This document shows, piece by piece, positions 7,384-15,267 of a DNA stretch of 24,149 bases. Source of the DNA: CAZPHU01 sp964419255 (lineage in GTDB: Bacteria; Fibrobacterota; Chitinivibrionia; Chitinivibrionales; CAYFVL01). A program made the position numbers and the translations under genes. The notes below the pieces were generated by a model. The model was given only the letters and a program-made list of their open reading frames with translations. It ran no database searches and was not told the origin of the DNA. The first letter of the stretch is position 1, and every line of letters begins with the position of its first letter. The stretch is from the NCBI GenBank assembly GCA_964419255.1, contig CAYQOU010000062.1, positions 1-24,149 on the forward strand, written 5' to 3'.

Positions 7384-10300
7384 ATGTACAAGACTTTGTT
7401 TATTTTCCATATATGTGCTTTGTGCCTTTTGATCACGTGCAGTAGTCCGATCGATCCGTTTGAAGACGAGTCAAACACCAGTGCTACCATAGAGTTCTCT
7501 TCACCGGAGGGCTTTTTTACCGATTCCTTGCTGTGTGATTCGACCGGAAATCCCGTAGAGCTTTCTGCAACGGTTTTTCTTCCAACCTTTGTAGACAGCG
7601 GCTCGGTGATCATTCTTTTCGAAGACGGCTCTGCAGATACAGTTCTTAGCTCCCTTTTTTCACCCGATTCTGATGGTGATAACCGGACAATCGATACTAC
7701 CCTGCACTTTCAGCGCGGAGGTTTGATAACCGCAATCATATCCCTGGAAGGCCGGGCTATAAGCGAATTTCGCGACAGCGCCTCGATTTTCCTGTTCTGC
7801 AAACCAACACCACTGTCAAACCTGTCGATTGAAGAGGTTGATATCACTCCGCAATTTAGCGATACGATATACTCCTATTCGGCAACGGTCGAAAACGAAC
7901 AAAGATATTTTACCCTTGTCACCGGGGTTGAAAACCCATTTGCCCGCATAGCCATAAACCAGGACACTCTTCATGACGACAGCTCAGGCCGGCGATGCTC
8001 TCTGGAGGTGGGCAGAAATATCTACATCATCGAAACGATTGCAGATGATAATTCAACGGTATCACAATACACCCTGGAAATAATCAGAGAGCCCGGAAGT
8101 GTGGCCACACTTGACTCTATCCTCTTTTCGGCTGGAGATATTGCCCCAGCCTTCGATTCCGCTCAGCTGTCTGGATACGAAGTGGAGGTTTCCGATACAG
8201 CTGATTCTCTTACCGTCAATCTGTTTCCGACCCATCCGCAGGCATCATGTTCAATTGATGACAAAACTTACGAAAAGGGTAGTTGCAGCTTTACCATACC
8301 CCTGCAATATGGTGACAATCCCCTTACCCTGTTTGTAAAAGCTGAGGATCAGACAACTTCAAAACAGTACGAAATAGTTATTCACCGAAGATTAAGCGAC
8401 AATGCTTCTCTGATGCTGCTTACAGCCGGGGATGCAGAGTTAGACCCTGATTTCCATGAGGACACTCTTGATTATACAGTGGTATCATCCCACGATATTG
8501 ACACCCTGCACATACAGGCTGTGGCTGCTCACGACAGTGCATCCGCTCGAATAAACGACTCGATCGTGGAGCCTGGAGCGGTGTATCCTTTCTGCCTGCG
8601 AACCGGCAGAAAGGATACCGTCGAAATTTTGGTCACCGCACAAAACGAAGTGAACTCGCGAACCTACAGACTGTTTGCCTGCCGTCCCCCCGACAGCACC
8701 GCCCGCCTCTCGCAAATCGAGCTTTCTTCGGGAACACTCGATCCGGCATTTCACTCCGATTCGTTAACCTACACAGTGGTGCTTCCTTTCGCGGATTCTA
8801 CTCTGACTATTGCCGCACAGGCAACCGACCCCAACGCCACTGTTGACATCGATGGCGGCAGCGACTCGGAGCGATTCGATTTATCGACAGGAGAAAACCA
8901 AGTGTCTATAATCGTCACAGCCGAAGACCAACATACGACATTGACCTATGCGCTTTTCATAGAACGCAGCCAAAACTCCAACACAGGGCTTTCTGCCCTG
9001 GTCCCGTCTTCGGGTGTCCTTAATCCGTCATTTTCAACCGACATACACAGTTATGCCCTTTCTGTTGCAGACAGTGTGGAGAAGATTGCGTTTTCGGCAG
9101 CTCCCCTTCATGATAAAGCAGGGGTTACTATAAACAATGCCTCTCCCGATACCAACTTTGCGCTCGATCCGATGAGTGAAACACCATTTACCATTATTGT
9201 CACGGCCCAAGACGGTACAAAGGATTCCTATGTAGTAACGGTAATACGCCAGGGCAGCGCTCTTGCCTCTTTAATAGATATCCGGTGTTCGGCAGGGTAT
9301 CTTGTCCCCGCCTTTCATCCGGAAAGCTCCGACTACCAGCTGCGCATCCCCGCCGATACCCAGACAGTGAGTATCAAGCCTGTAGCCACCCATCCCCGGG
9401 CATCCTTAACGGTCAAGGGCAATTCGGTCGACCAGGGAGAGTGGTCTGCCCCTGTAGAAGCCGGACGGGGTATAAATTCCTCTTTTGATATAGAGGTTGA
9501 TTCAGAGAACGGAAAACAGAAAAGAAGTTATACAATCGTTGTTAACCGAGCCTATTCGGTCTCCTGCCAAGCTACCGGAAATGGTACAGTCACACCGCGG
9601 GGCGTAACTGATGCCTTTGTTGGAGTGCCGCAAGAGATAGAAGCCTCACCTGCCGCCGGCCATCATTTTGATGGGTGGAACATAGTCGAGGGGGATGCAA
9701 TCATCGAGTCGCCAGACATGCTGAGTACCACGCTGAATGTAGACTCCTGCGCAACGGTTGAGGGGAGATTTCTGCCCGACCCCTACCATCTGATTCTCAC
9801 CGATAATGGATTGGGGACGGCAAGCGGCCCGGATACAGTGCTGCATGGAATCGCCGACACAATCAGAGCATCGGCACACACCGGTCATCACTTTGTAAGA
9901 TGGGTGGTGGATGACGGAAGTGCGCAGATAGCGGATTCTTCAGAAGAGAAGACCACCGTAATATTGACGGAGGGCACAGCTTCAGTACAGGCGATCTTTG
10001 CACTGGATGTGTATACGCTTGAGCTGGTGGAGGAAGGAGATGGTATTATAAACGGTCCCGATACAGCGGTGTATGATGTTGCATACCCGATCAGTGCGGC
10101 TCCAAGAACAGGCTATAAATTTGTCAGATGGGAAGTAGTTGAAGGAACAGCGGAGATAGAAGACAGCACTGCCGCAGGCACCGACATAGTGTTAAGAGAT
10201 GGTGATGCTACGGTTAAGGCGATTTTCGAACCCCGGAGGTATCGTCTGACACTGCGTAATGATGGCGTCGGAGAGGTGAACGGACCGGACTCGCTGGATT

Positions 10301-12357
10301 ATGGCGATTCCGCACGAGTCTGGATCAGATTGACACCGGGACATGAATTCATAAAGTGGAAAGTTACGGACGGCCCCGCCACACTCACCGATTCAACTAC
10401 TCCGTCTACATTTGTGAAGATGAGTAACGGTGATGCGGTTGTGACTGCGGTCTTCGAGCAGATCAGGTACAATCTGGAGGTATTAACCGAAGGAAACGGT
10501 AGTGTCGGCGGGCCGGATTCGGTAGCATATGCCGAGCCGGCTACAATCACAGCCACAGCAGATCGCGGCTACTATTTCAACAGATGGATAGTGGATTCGG
10601 GTCAGGTGGTTATTGACAATCCATTAGAGGATACCACCGAGGTAGTCCTGACCTCGGGAGACGCGAAGGTGCGTGGGGTTTTCGAAGCATACGATACCAT
10701 TTATGTCGACTCCGCCGCAACCGGTGAGCAAACCGGACTGAGCTGGCAGGATGCCTTTGTCGACCTTCAGAAAGCCTTTACATGCGCAAACGACAATTCG
10801 ACCATAAAGATAGCGCAAGGGACCTATTATCCACACCATACGGATCGGGATGTGTCTTTTGAATTGCGCAGTGGCCTGGAGGTTGTGGGTGGATACGGTA
10901 GCGGAGGTAGTCAACGAGATGAATCACACAAGACGATACTCAGTGGTGAAATCCAGCAGGATGGCGATTCGACCAATAATTCCTTACATATCCTCTATGC
11001 CGACAATCTCGACGCACGATGCAGAATAAGCAACGTTGTCATCGAAGGGGGATATGGACAGAAGGGAAGTGCATTGTTTATAAGACAGAGTGCCATGAAT
11101 GTAATGAATTGCGAAATAAGAGGTAACACCGTGACTGACTCGGGAGGCGCCCTGTTTGCGGTCAATAGTAACCTGTATATAGAGGAGTCCAGATTTGCTC
11201 GTAATCGTGTGAATGCGGTAAACAGATCCGGCGGAGGCGGCGCCATGTTTTTAAAGGCGTGTACGACAGATGTATACAGGTGCATGATCGTTAACAACAG
11301 TTGTTTCGTTCAGGCGCAGGAAAATGACGCAACAGCCGCCGGTGGCGCAATCTGCGTCATCGGTGGAAGGCTGACGCTTACAGAGAGCGGAATGATGGGC
11401 AACCGCAGCATATGCGACTATTTTACTGCCTATGGCGGAAGTATACATAACGATGGTTCAATCCTGTCTTTAAACAGCTGTGATTTCAGGAGCAACAAAA
11501 CCGGGGGCAGGAGAAGCTTCGGGGGAACCGTCTCTTCTGTTGGCGGCACAATGCAGATGGGAGATTGTGAGATTGCGGGAGATTCCATCGTTGAAGGCTT
11601 ACAGGGATTTGGTGGTGCCGTCTACCTGAATAACACCGCCGGCTCTATCGGTGAAACCGACTTTACCGCCAATACAAACGCAGCCGACATATCTCAGGGT
11701 GGGGCACTGTACATCGAATCTTGCGCCCCGTCCGTCACAGACTGTTTCTTTTTGAACAACGGCTCTCCCAGCGCTGCGGCAGACGGCCTGGGGGGAGCAT
11801 TGGTGCTGTACAACAGCTCGTCCGTTTTACAGAGGTGTACGTTTAAATCCAACCATTCGGATGCTCAATCACTAAGCAGTGCATTGTTTGCACGAGGAGG
11901 AGAACCTTATATTATCAACTGTACCTTTTTTGCAAATTCGCTGGGTAAATTTGCGGCATGTTTTTCCGAGAGTGCGCCCTTGATCATCCATTCCACCTTT
12001 GCCGAAAATTTAACCGATACTACCTTGTTTGTATCCGGGGGAGCAGATATCATCAACAGTATCATTTGGACCGAAAGAGAGCAGGCCGAGCTCAGTGGAA
12101 ATCCTTCAACAGTCAGAAACTGTATTATCAGGGGACACCAGGGTTCGGAGGAAGATTCATTATTCACCGCAAACCCATTGCTCGGAACATGCGAAAACCA
12201 TGGAGGTAAAGTGGAAACCATTGATATAGACGAAACCAGTATCGCCCGTGATATGGGCACAACAAATCTTCCAGATGATCGAGAAATAGATACAGATGCA
12301 CGCGGGGTTTTGCGCCGAGACGGCAAACCCGATATCGGCGCTTATGAAGCAGAATAG
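7384..12357 (+). CDS. Giant repeat lipoprotein: cadherin-like, InlB-type and beta-helix modules
   Basis: Predicted 1657-residue surface lipoprotein. Residues 1-19 form a lipoprotein-type signal (LLIT-Cys19, then SS; the Thr before Cys is not ideal). Modules follow: an N-terminal beta domain (about 30-140); six cadherin-like beta-sandwich repeats of about 90-100 residues (143-237, 240-336, 340-436, 439-530, 533-622, 626-723), each with an S-x-G-x-L-x-P-x-F-like start and Y-x-[VL]-x-[IV]-x-R end; five InlB/Flg_new_2-like repeats of about 76 residues (723-1102) with G-x-[VI]-x-G-P-D and F-x-[RK]-W; and a right-handed beta-helix (about 1105-1657) with recurring GGA[LVI] turns. The end, TDARGVLRRDGKPDIGAYE, matches the choice-of-anchor Q type. 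Such proteins act as adhesins or carbohydrate-binding surface structures. No catalytic residues are recognised, so enzyme activity is not claimed. ATG at 7384 has GAGG at 7375-7378. The next gene starts 31 bases downstream, so they are likely one operon. Confidence 0.85.
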   Translation: MYKTLFIFHICALCLLITCSSPIDPFEDESNTSATIEFSSPEGFFTDSLLCDSTGNPVELSATVFLPTFVDSGSVIILFEDGSADTVLSSLFSPDSDGDNRTIDTTLHFQRGGLITAIISLEGRAISEFRDSASIFLFCKPTPLSNLSIEEVDITPQFSDTIYSYSATVENEQRYFTLVTGVENPFARIAINQDTLHDDSSGRRCSLEVGRNIYIIETIADDNSTVSQYTLEIIREPGSVATLDSILFSAGDIAPAFDSAQLSGYEVEVSDTADSLTVNLFPTHPQASCSIDDKTYEKGSCSFTIPLQYGDNPLTLFVKAEDQTTSKQYEIVIHRRLSDNASLMLLTAGDAELDPDFHEDTLDYTVVSSHDIDTLHIQAVAAHDSASARINDSIVEPGAVYPFCLRTGRKDTVEILVTAQNEVNSRTYRLFACRPPDSTARLSQIELSSGTLDPAFHSDSLTYTVVLPFADSTLTIAAQATDPNATVDIDGGSDSERFDLSTGENQVSIIVTAEDQHTTLTYALFIERSQNSNTGLSALVPSSGVLNPSFSTDIHSYALSVADSVEKIAFSAAPLHDKAGVTINNASPDTNFALDPMSETPFTIIVTAQDGTKDSYVVTVIRQGSALASLIDIRCSAGYLVPAFHPESSDYQLRIPADTQTVSIKPVATHPRASLTVKGNSVDQGEWSAPVEAGRGINSSFDIEVDSENGKQKRSYTIVVNRAYSVSCQATGNGTVTPRGVTDAFVGVPQEIEASPAAGHHFDGWNIVEGDAIIESPDMLSTTLNVDSCATVEGRFLPDPYHLILTDNGLGTASGPDTVLHGIADTIRASAHTGHHFVRWVVDDGSAQIADSSEEKTTVILTEGTASVQAIFALDVYTLELVEEGDGIINGPDTAVYDVAYPISAAPRTGYKFVRWEVVEGTAEIEDSTAAGTDIVLRDGDATVKAIFEPRRYRLTLRNDGVGEVNGPDSLDYGDSARVWIRLTPGHEFIKWKVTDGPATLTDSTTPSTFVKMSNGDAVVTAVFEQIRYNLEVLTEGNGSVGGPDSVAYAEPATITATADRGYYFNRWIVDSGQVVIDNPLEDTTEVVLTSGDAKVRGVFEAYDTIYVDSAATGEQTGLSWQDAFVDLQKAFTCANDNSTIKIAQGTYYPHHTDRDVSFELRSGLEVVGGYGSGGSQRDESHKTILSGEIQQDGDSTNNSLHILYADNLDARCRISNVVIEGGYGQKGSALFIRQSAMNVMNCEIRGNTVTDSGGALFAVNSNLYIEESRFARNRVNAVNRSGGGGAMFLKACTTDVYRCMIVNNSCFVQAQENDATAAGGAICVIGGRLTLTESGMMGNRSICDYFTAYGGSIHNDGSILSLNSCDFRSNKTGGRRSFGGTVSSVGGTMQMGDCEIAGDSIVEGLQGFGGAVYLNNTAGSIGETDFTANTNAADISQGGALYIESCAPSVTDCFFLNNGSPSAAADGLGGALVLYNSSSVLQRCTFKSNHSDAQSLSSALFARGGEPYIINCTFFANSLGKFAACFSESAPLIIHSTFAENLTDTTLFVSGGADIINSIIWTEREQAELSGNPSTVRNCIIRGHQGSEEDSLFTANPLLGTCENHGGKVETIDIDETSIARDMGTTNLPDDREIDTDARGVLRRDGKPDIGAYEAE

Positions 12358-12388
12358 TTCTATTCCGATTATGAATAGAGGCAACAAT

Positions 12389-13351
12389 ATGATTTCGTAT
12401 AAAAGATCGGCTTGTGGTGTTCTGGTTTTGTTACTATTTGCTTACGCATTCTCTCAGCAAACCGTCTCCGGCACCATCGATTCGCAGACTTTTACCGGTT
12501 CGGATAGTATCTACATTGTTGAGAAACAATTAACGATTCCGGAGGGTGTCGTGTGCTCCCTGGATGCAGCAAAAGTTATTCTGTTCAAACCTTTCACCGG
12601 CATTACCGTTGAAGGGACTCTCATCGCAAACGGTACCAGCAAGCAGCCGATTGTGTTTACATCCATTTATGATACCTGTTATAATCCCGACAGCAGGCAG
12701 CCGCCCGAATCTTTTGACTGGAATGGCATAGCCATATCGGCACAGTCAGGCGGCAACCATTTTCGGCACAGTCATCTCAGCTATTCTGTCCATGGCATAC
12801 AGTCGCAGACTGAAGATCTGAAGATCTCCGATTGCCTGTTTTCACACAACGGTCTTTACCATTTCACCATTAAAAATAGACTTTTCGAAATCAGGGAGGG
12901 TGCACCATTTTCGTATCCCGAATTTACGAGTGTGAAGAGTGACACCGGCGGTGGCGATCTGACTTCCGCCGGCGATTCCCTTTCACTTATCGTTTCTTCC
13001 CCCTCTGACAGCCTGTCCACCGGATCGTCTATACCCGATTTAACCAGTAAGAAAAATGCCGTCACGCCAATATGGAAGAAACCATCATTCAGATTCGGTG
13101 CGCTTGGGGCAGGCATCCTGGGATGCATAGGTGGTGCCGTTCTACACAGCATGGCGCTGGAGGATGAACATGATATCCAAAAGATGAAACCGACAGAAAT
13201 CAACCCCGAAACGGGGAAATATTACACAAGAAAAGATGATGCGGTGAAGAATGCACACGACTCCTATGAGCGCAATCGTACGACAAGCATTGCATCCCTG
13301 GTTATCGGCGGAATGGGTCTGTCCGTCTTTGCGATCACCTTTACCTTTTAA
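12389..13351 (+). CDS. Exported beta-helix protein with C-terminal membrane hairpin
   Basis: A 320-residue protein of unknown function. It has an N-terminal signal peptide (MISYKRSACGVLVLLLFAYA, cleavage near FS-QQ). A short parallel beta-helix region follows (about 27-170), with the ladder typical of such folds: TIPEGVV, GITVEGTLIANGT, PIVFTS. A Ser/Pro/Asp-rich linker spans about 185-225. Two hydrophobic segments end the protein (about 235-257 and 298-320), separated by a charged stretch. The tail resembles the C-terminal hairpin seen in some PEGA-type envelope proteins; this is a resemblance only. ATG at 12389 follows AGAGG (12377-12381) with a 7-base gap; the upstream in-frame starts overlap the previous gene and would hide the signal peptide. 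It lies 31 bases after the giant lipoprotein gene and probably acts with it at the cell surface. Confidence 0.75.
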   Translation: MISYKRSACGVLVLLLFAYAFSQQTVSGTIDSQTFTGSDSIYIVEKQLTIPEGVVCSLDAAKVILFKPFTGITVEGTLIANGTSKQPIVFTSIYDTCYNPDSRQPPESFDWNGIAISAQSGGNHFRHSHLSYSVHGIQSQTEDLKISDCLFSHNGLYHFTIKNRLFEIREGAPFSYPEFTSVKSDTGGGDLTSAGDSLSLIVSSPSDSLSTGSSIPDLTSKKNAVTPIWKKPSFRFGALGAGILGCIGGAVLHSMALEDEHDIQKMKPTEINPETGKYYTRKDDAVKNAHDSYERNRTTSIASLVIGGMGLSVFAITFTF

Positions 13352-13373
13352 ACCGCGAATCGCCGCGAGAAGC
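13351..13373. repeat. Fragment of the dispersed palindromic repeat
   Basis: The bases after the previous stop read, on the minus strand, TTCTCGCGGCGATTCGCGGTT. This resembles the core TTCTCTCGCGGCGATT of the repeat at 19144-19308 and the inner part of the copy at 15204-15258. No matching end sequence is present, so it is at best a partial copy in the spacer between convergent genes. Confidence 0.3.
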
Positions 13374-13403
13374 AACTAACATACAATGCCACTTATGGTT
13401 GAC

Positions 13404-14042
13404 TCACCCTCCACACATACCACATGCTTTGCCCTCTGTGGAATCGCAACATCGTCCGTAGGAAGTGTTCTCAAACCATTTACAGGATGAATTATGTCGG
13501 ACGTTTGAGTTAGTGTTGAGCCAGTATTCGCACCCCTTTGTCTCAGCGTTCGTGGGGGAGGAAGATCCGCGGCTTCCATGCCGAAATTCCCAGGGTGGAA
13601 TCGGGTTGGGCAGCTTCCATAAGCCTCTGCTGTGTTGACGAGCCAGGTGTTCCAGTGTGGCCAAGACAGAATCGCGGGGTGCATATTTTTCGTACCACCA
13701 GCCCAGCCCCTCAGCCAAAATAGATTGATTGAGATTGGTCCCGTCATCCAGAATCACCTCTCCCACCTGTCTGCCATAGTGGTCCGTATCCCGAACAATA
13801 ACGGTCACATTTTTGCCGTAACACATACCGCTTGTAAATTGCTTTGCTCTGGTTCCATAATCCTGTCCGCGCTCGGGGCAGTCTATTCCGTGGAGACGAA
13901 TCTTGATGGTTTGATTATCTTTGAGTAAAGTGATACTGTCGCCATCGATGACCCCGACTACCCTTCCGGTAAGAGTAGTCGTGGCGCTGATAAACACAAA
14001 TGTCAGACAGAGTAAAACGGTAAGCAGGTGCTTTTTTTTCAT
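13404..14042 (-). CDS. Secreted staphylococcal-type nuclease with Cys-rich C-terminal domain
   Basis: Predicted calcium-dependent DNA/RNA nuclease of the thermonuclease (SNase) family, 212 residues. Residues 1-20 are a signal peptide ending ISA, so it acts in the periplasm or outside. The SNase domain (about 23-145) keeps the active-site set: Asp33/Asp35 (VIDGDS), Arg49 and Asp54 (RLHGIDCPE), Glu57 and Arg91 (DHYGRQVGE); these match Arg35, Glu43 and Arg87 of the S. aureus enzyme by motif. After a Ser/Pro linker, residues about 170-212 form a Cys-rich unit (YWLNTNSNVRHNSSC, WFENTSYGRCC, GKACGMCGG). It looks like a small zinc- or disulfide-stabilised domain, and similar tails occur on other bacterial SNase-like proteins. 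No clear Shine-Dalgarno precedes the ATG. It is transcribed toward the beta-helix gene. Confidence 0.88.
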   Translation of the reverse strand: MKKKHLLTVLLCLTFVFISATTTLTGRVVGVIDGDSITLLKDNQTIKIRLHGIDCPERGQDYGTRAKQFTSGMCYGKNVTVIVRDTDHYGRQVGEVILDDGTNLNQSILAEGLGWWYEKYAPRDSVLATLEHLARQHSRGLWKLPNPIPPWEFRHGSRGSSSPTNAETKGCEYWLNTNSNVRHNSSCKWFENTSYGRCCDSTEGKACGMCGG

Positions 14043-14070
14043 ATATACACAGTTTCTGAAAGTGGTAAGT

Positions 14071-14133
14071 TATACCCCAAACTAAGCGATTCTCTCGCGG
14101 CGCTTCGCACTGAACCGCTCAATTCAGGTATAA
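14071..14133. repeat. Compact dispersed palindromic repeat, copy 1
   Basis: A 63-base foldback bounded by TATACC (14071-14076) and GGTATA (14128-14133). Inside are AGCGATTCTCTCGCGG (14085-14100) and AACCGCTCAATTCAG (14113-14127). Both blocks are identical to blocks of the copy at 15204-15258. It lies 29 bases upstream of the nuclease start, within the 329-base gap between divergent genes. The rest of that gap (14134-14362) is A+T rich and holds no other feature I can support. Confidence 0.6.
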
Positions 14134-14371
14134 TGCAATATACTATTATATGCATTCGCGTGTATACTGTCAGGTAACTGCCTCCGCTCTTGAGATCTCA
14201 TGTGGACGTGTCGAGGCCTTCACCGCGCGACTCATACGCACAGAACCGCACAATGTAGCTCATAAAGTGTTTGCCGGAACATGTGAAGAGAAGTAAATTA
14301 CATAAGCGATTTACGCATATCTTTCTAAACTCCGCTTTTCCGATTCCGAAAAATAAGGGGGAATGTTCTCA

Positions 14372-15202
14372 ATGGCCACCGAAATTTACTACTTCTCAGG
14401 TACAGGCAACTCTCTTCATGTTGCCCGTGAGCTTCAGAAACGATTATCCGCCACGAAGCTCATTCCCATAGTCAGCCTTCTGAACAGGGAGCATGTGCAC
14501 ACAAAGGCGGATACCGTTGGATTTGTATTCCCGCTGTATTTCACCACAATCCCCGCACCGGTAAGACGGTTTTGCGACAAGCTTACCATGGATTCCGCCC
14601 TATACACATTCTCCGTGGTTACCCGCATCGGAACTTTTTGTGTTGCTAACCTGAATATGGAAAGACTCCTCAAGAAGAAGGGTAAGAAACTGGATGCCAG
14701 ATTTGTAATTAATATGGCGAAAAATACACCAACCGGCCTTGCACCGGGTAAGGGCGATAAAAAGTGGGTGGAGAAAATAAGCAGGGAGCATGTCTCCGAC
14801 ATCGAATCCGCCGTGCAACAACAGCTGCAAACCATTCAGGAAGTTGTCAGCTCGCGTCAACCGTATCCGACGCACAGTTTCCCCAACCCTTTATTGAACT
14901 TAACGGAACGAGCGATGCATAAATTGACCGCGGATACGTCGGCACAGGTTGGTTACTACGCAGATGAGAGCTGCATTCATTGTGGGACATGTGAAATGGT
15001 TTGTCCATCGACTACCGTGCGGTTGCACGAGGGACGCCCGGTATGGCATGATGAGGTGGGTTGTTTCTATTGCTTTGCCTGTTTTAATTTCTGCCCCGCG
15101 CAGGCGATTCTTGTCAAAAACAAATACACCCGGAAAGATGGCAGATACCATCATCCCGCAATAACGGCTGAGGATATCGCGCGACAAAAGGAATATGAGT
15201 GA
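14372..15202 (+). CDS. EFR1-family flavodoxin / 2[4Fe-4S] ferredoxin fusion
   Basis: Predicted electron-transfer protein, 276 residues, cytoplasmic. The N-terminal half is flavodoxin-like: IYYFSGTGNS at 5-14 is the FMN phosphate loop, followed by an alternating beta/alpha pattern. The C-terminal part holds two [4Fe-4S] motifs, CxxCxxCxxxCP with Cys201/204/207/211 and Cys231/234/237/241. This domain order is that of the EFR1 ferredoxin family, which is common in anaerobes; its redox partners are generally unknown. ATG at 14372 is preferred because AGGGGGA ends nine bases upstream; the ATG at 14363 sits almost on top of that site. A palindromic repeat follows the stop by three bases. No partner enzyme is adjacent; the Nqr genes 6.7 kb downstream are another redox system in the window, but a link is speculative. 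Confidence 0.88.
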   Translation: MATEIYYFSGTGNSLHVARELQKRLSATKLIPIVSLLNREHVHTKADTVGFVFPLYFTTIPAPVRRFCDKLTMDSALYTFSVVTRIGTFCVANLNMERLLKKKGKKLDARFVINMAKNTPTGLAPGKGDKKWVEKISREHVSDIESAVQQQLQTIQEVVSSRQPYPTHSFPNPLLNLTERAMHKLTADTSAQVGYYADESCIHCGTCEMVCPSTTVRLHEGRPVWHDEVGCFYCFACFNFCPAQAILVKNKYTRKDGRYHHPAITAEDIARQKEYE

Positions 15203-15203
15203 T

Positions 15204-15258
15204 ACCTGAATTGAGCGATTCTCTCGCGGTGATTCTCGCAAAACCGCTCAATTCAGCT
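15204..15258. repeat. Compact dispersed palindromic repeat, copy 2
   Basis: CTGAATTGAGCG (15206-15217) and CGCTCAATTCAG (15245-15256) form a perfect 12-bp inverted repeat around 27 bases. The unit carries AGCGATTCTCTCGCGG and AACCGCTCAATTCAG, both shared exactly with the copy at 14071-14133. It begins three bases after the ferredoxin stop and lies between convergent genes, so it could also act as a bidirectional terminator or mRNA-stabilising hairpin, though no T run follows. Confidence 0.7.
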
Positions 15259-15267
15259 GATTGCCAT

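Noticed and set aside
15204..15258. Simple intrinsic terminator
   Set aside because: The stem is long, but no T run follows on either strand, and most of its sequence recurs at 14071-14133, upstream of genes. A repeat family explains it better.
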